The translations under genes were made by a program, and so were the position numbers. A DNA stretch of 5,115 nucleotides. Origin: Candidatus Ruthturnera sp. GTDB taxonomy: Bacteria; Pseudomonadota; Gammaproteobacteria; PS1; Pseudothioglobaceae. The stretch is taken from positions 1 through 5,115 of the forward strand of contig JABGOT010000138.1 in the NCBI GenBank assembly GCA_018648985.1, given 5' to 3'. Of the stretch, positions 4,418-5,115 are shown piece by piece. The notes under the pieces were generated by a model. It was not told where the DNA came from, did no database searches, and worked only from the letters and a program-made list of their open reading frames with translations. How positions within the stretch are numbered: the first letter of the stretch is position 1; the number at the start of each line of letters is the position of its first letter.

Positions 4418-5047
4418 GCCGGGCTCATCACCCCAAAGTAATTTGTGCATTTGCACCTGCATACGAACGTTTAGTTGATTATCTAAAATCCAATCGGCCA
4501 ACTGTGTTGGCGTCACTGCATCAAACACGGGTGAGAACAAAACACCAGCCTCAGTTGGATATTGGTTAACAATATCAACACTCCAGTCAAAATCTTCTTT
4601 GGATCCAATCACAAATTTCAATTGATCTTTAGACTCAAGCTTTTCAATATTGTCATATTTGTTGTGCTTGGATTCATTCGATGACGGAGTTTTTACATCC
4701 ATCACAATCGACACACCCGAATTCACAGCGCTAATATCAATACTGCCACTAGTCTCTAATGAAACCTGATAATCACCTTTAACCAGTGCATCAAGTAAAA
4801 CATGACAATCGATTTGCGCTAATGGCTCGCCACCAGTGACACATACATACCGTGTATTGTATTGTTTCACTTCAGCGAGTATCTCATCAATACTAAGCAT
4901 ATTATTGCCTTTAAAGGCGTATTCTGTATCGCAATAGACACAACGTAGCGGACAACCAGTCAGACGCACAAACACTGTTGGCAAGCCCACTTCACGTGCC
5001 TCACCTTGTAGTGAGTAGAATATTTCGTTAATGTTTAAATTGACCAT
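4412..5047 (-). CDS. queE: 7-carboxy-7-deazaguanine synthase (radical SAM)
   Basis: QueE converts 6-carboxytetrahydropterin to 7-carboxy-7-deazaguanine, the ring-forming step towards preQ0, preQ1 and queuosine in tRNA. It is a cytoplasmic, Mg-dependent radical SAM enzyme. Numbering from the ATG at 5047 (211 residues), NEIFYSLQGE lies at 7-16. The cluster-binding cysteines are C32, C36 and C39 (GCPLRCVYCD, the CX3CX2C pattern). TGGEP at 71-75, LETSG at 97-101 and DVKTPSS at 117-123 follow, and the end MHKLLWGDEPGR is typical of the family. I chose this start because it gives the usual short lead into NEIFYSLQGE. It has no clear Shine-Dalgarno site but overlaps the upstream gene by 20 bases, which suggests translational coupling. 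An ATG at 5077-5075, preceded by AGAAGG, would add ten residues and cannot be excluded; a TTG at 5092 is less likely. Confidence 0.93.
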   Translation of the reverse strand: MVNLNINEIFYSLQGEAREVGLPTVFVRLTGCPLRCVYCDTEYAFKGNNMLSIDEILAEVKQYNTRYVCVTGGEPLAQIDCHVLLDALVKGDYQVSLETSGSIDISAVNSGVSIVMDVKTPSSNESKHNKYDNIEKLESKDQLKFVIGSKEDFDWSVDIVNQYPTEAGVLFSPVFDAVTPTQLADWILDNQLNVRMQVQMHKLLWGDEPGR

Positions 5048-5115
5048 CTTTGAGTTGTTTAATTTGATTACGCACATCGGCTGCCTTCTCAAACTTCAAT
5101 TCCCCTGCAAAAGCG
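5028..5115 (-). CDS. uvrB: C-terminal end of a UVR-domain protein, probably excinuclease UvrB (partial)
   Basis: On the minus strand, in a frame different from queE, the window edge opens into 28 codons ending at TAA (5030-5028). The peptide begins AFAGELKFEKAADVRNQI and continues KQLKDGQFKH. The LKFEKAADVRNQIKQLK part is a UVR motif, the coiled hairpin that ends UvrB and contacts UvrC. UvrB is the damage-verifying helicase-like subunit of nucleotide excision repair. A UVR motif immediately before the stop points to UvrB; UvrC carries its UVR motif internally, and some small regulators also have one. The rest of the gene lies beyond the window, so the symbol is probable rather than certain. 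Its last 20 bases overlap the start of queE in another frame. Confidence 0.72.
   Translation of the reverse strand, partial: AFAGELKFEKAADVRNQIKQLKDGQFKH

Noticed and set aside
4443..4456. GTGCA/TGCAC hairpin just inside queE as a terminator for the heat-shock gene
   Set aside because: The stem is short with an almost absent loop, there is no T-run after it on the plus strand, and it codes for conserved QueE residues.

Overview
This window looks like an ordinary chromosomal segment from an AT-rich proteobacterium, most likely a gammaproteobacterium. The evidence is the chorismate synthase and QueE sequences, the CCA-encoding tRNA-Arg, the UvrB-like UVR tail, clear Shine-Dalgarno sites and sigma70-type promoters. 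It recalls marine sulfur-oxidising (Thioglobus/SUP05-like) or related small-genome gammaproteobacteria, but that placement is an impression and not demonstrated.

Layout. Positions 1-58 hold the 5' end of a leftward gene that begins with a signal-peptide-like stretch. After a 65-bp divergent promoter region comes a cytoplasmic DsbA-family CxxC oxidoreductase (124-744), notably AT-rich and without a Shine-Dalgarno site. A tRNA-Arg(CCU) with its own promoter follows (779-855), then a two-helix membrane protein of the family that databases label 'bacteriophage holin' (909-1163). The centre is a probable two-gene operon, aroC (1213-2310) and a SulP/SLC26-type anion transporter with a STAS domain (2338-3861). 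Next is a small heat-shock protein with a cleavable signal peptide (3929-4411) behind its own well-formed promoter. On the opposite strand, the last codons of a gene ending in a UVR domain, probably uvrB (5028-5115, cut by the window edge), overlap by 20 nt the start of queE (4412-5047). queE converges on the heat-shock gene with no intervening base.

How the genes relate. AroC makes chorismate, QueE makes a 7-deazaguanine precursor for queuosine, UvrB repairs DNA, and the SulP protein moves an inorganic anion or bicarbonate. No shared pathway is evident, so this reads as housekeeping genes placed side by side. I found no CRISPR array, insertion sequence, toxin-antitoxin pair or defence cassette. 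I see no convincing new multi-gene system.

The points most worth a second look are: (1) a perfect 11-bp inverted repeat bracketing the -10 box of the exported heat-shock gene, with its right arm entering the Shine-Dalgarno site; (2) the export signal on that heat-shock protein; (3) two copies of a palindromic TAACAWTGTTA element bracketing the sulP start; (4) the overlapping uvrB/queE junction; and (5) the probable leaderless start of the DsbA-like gene.
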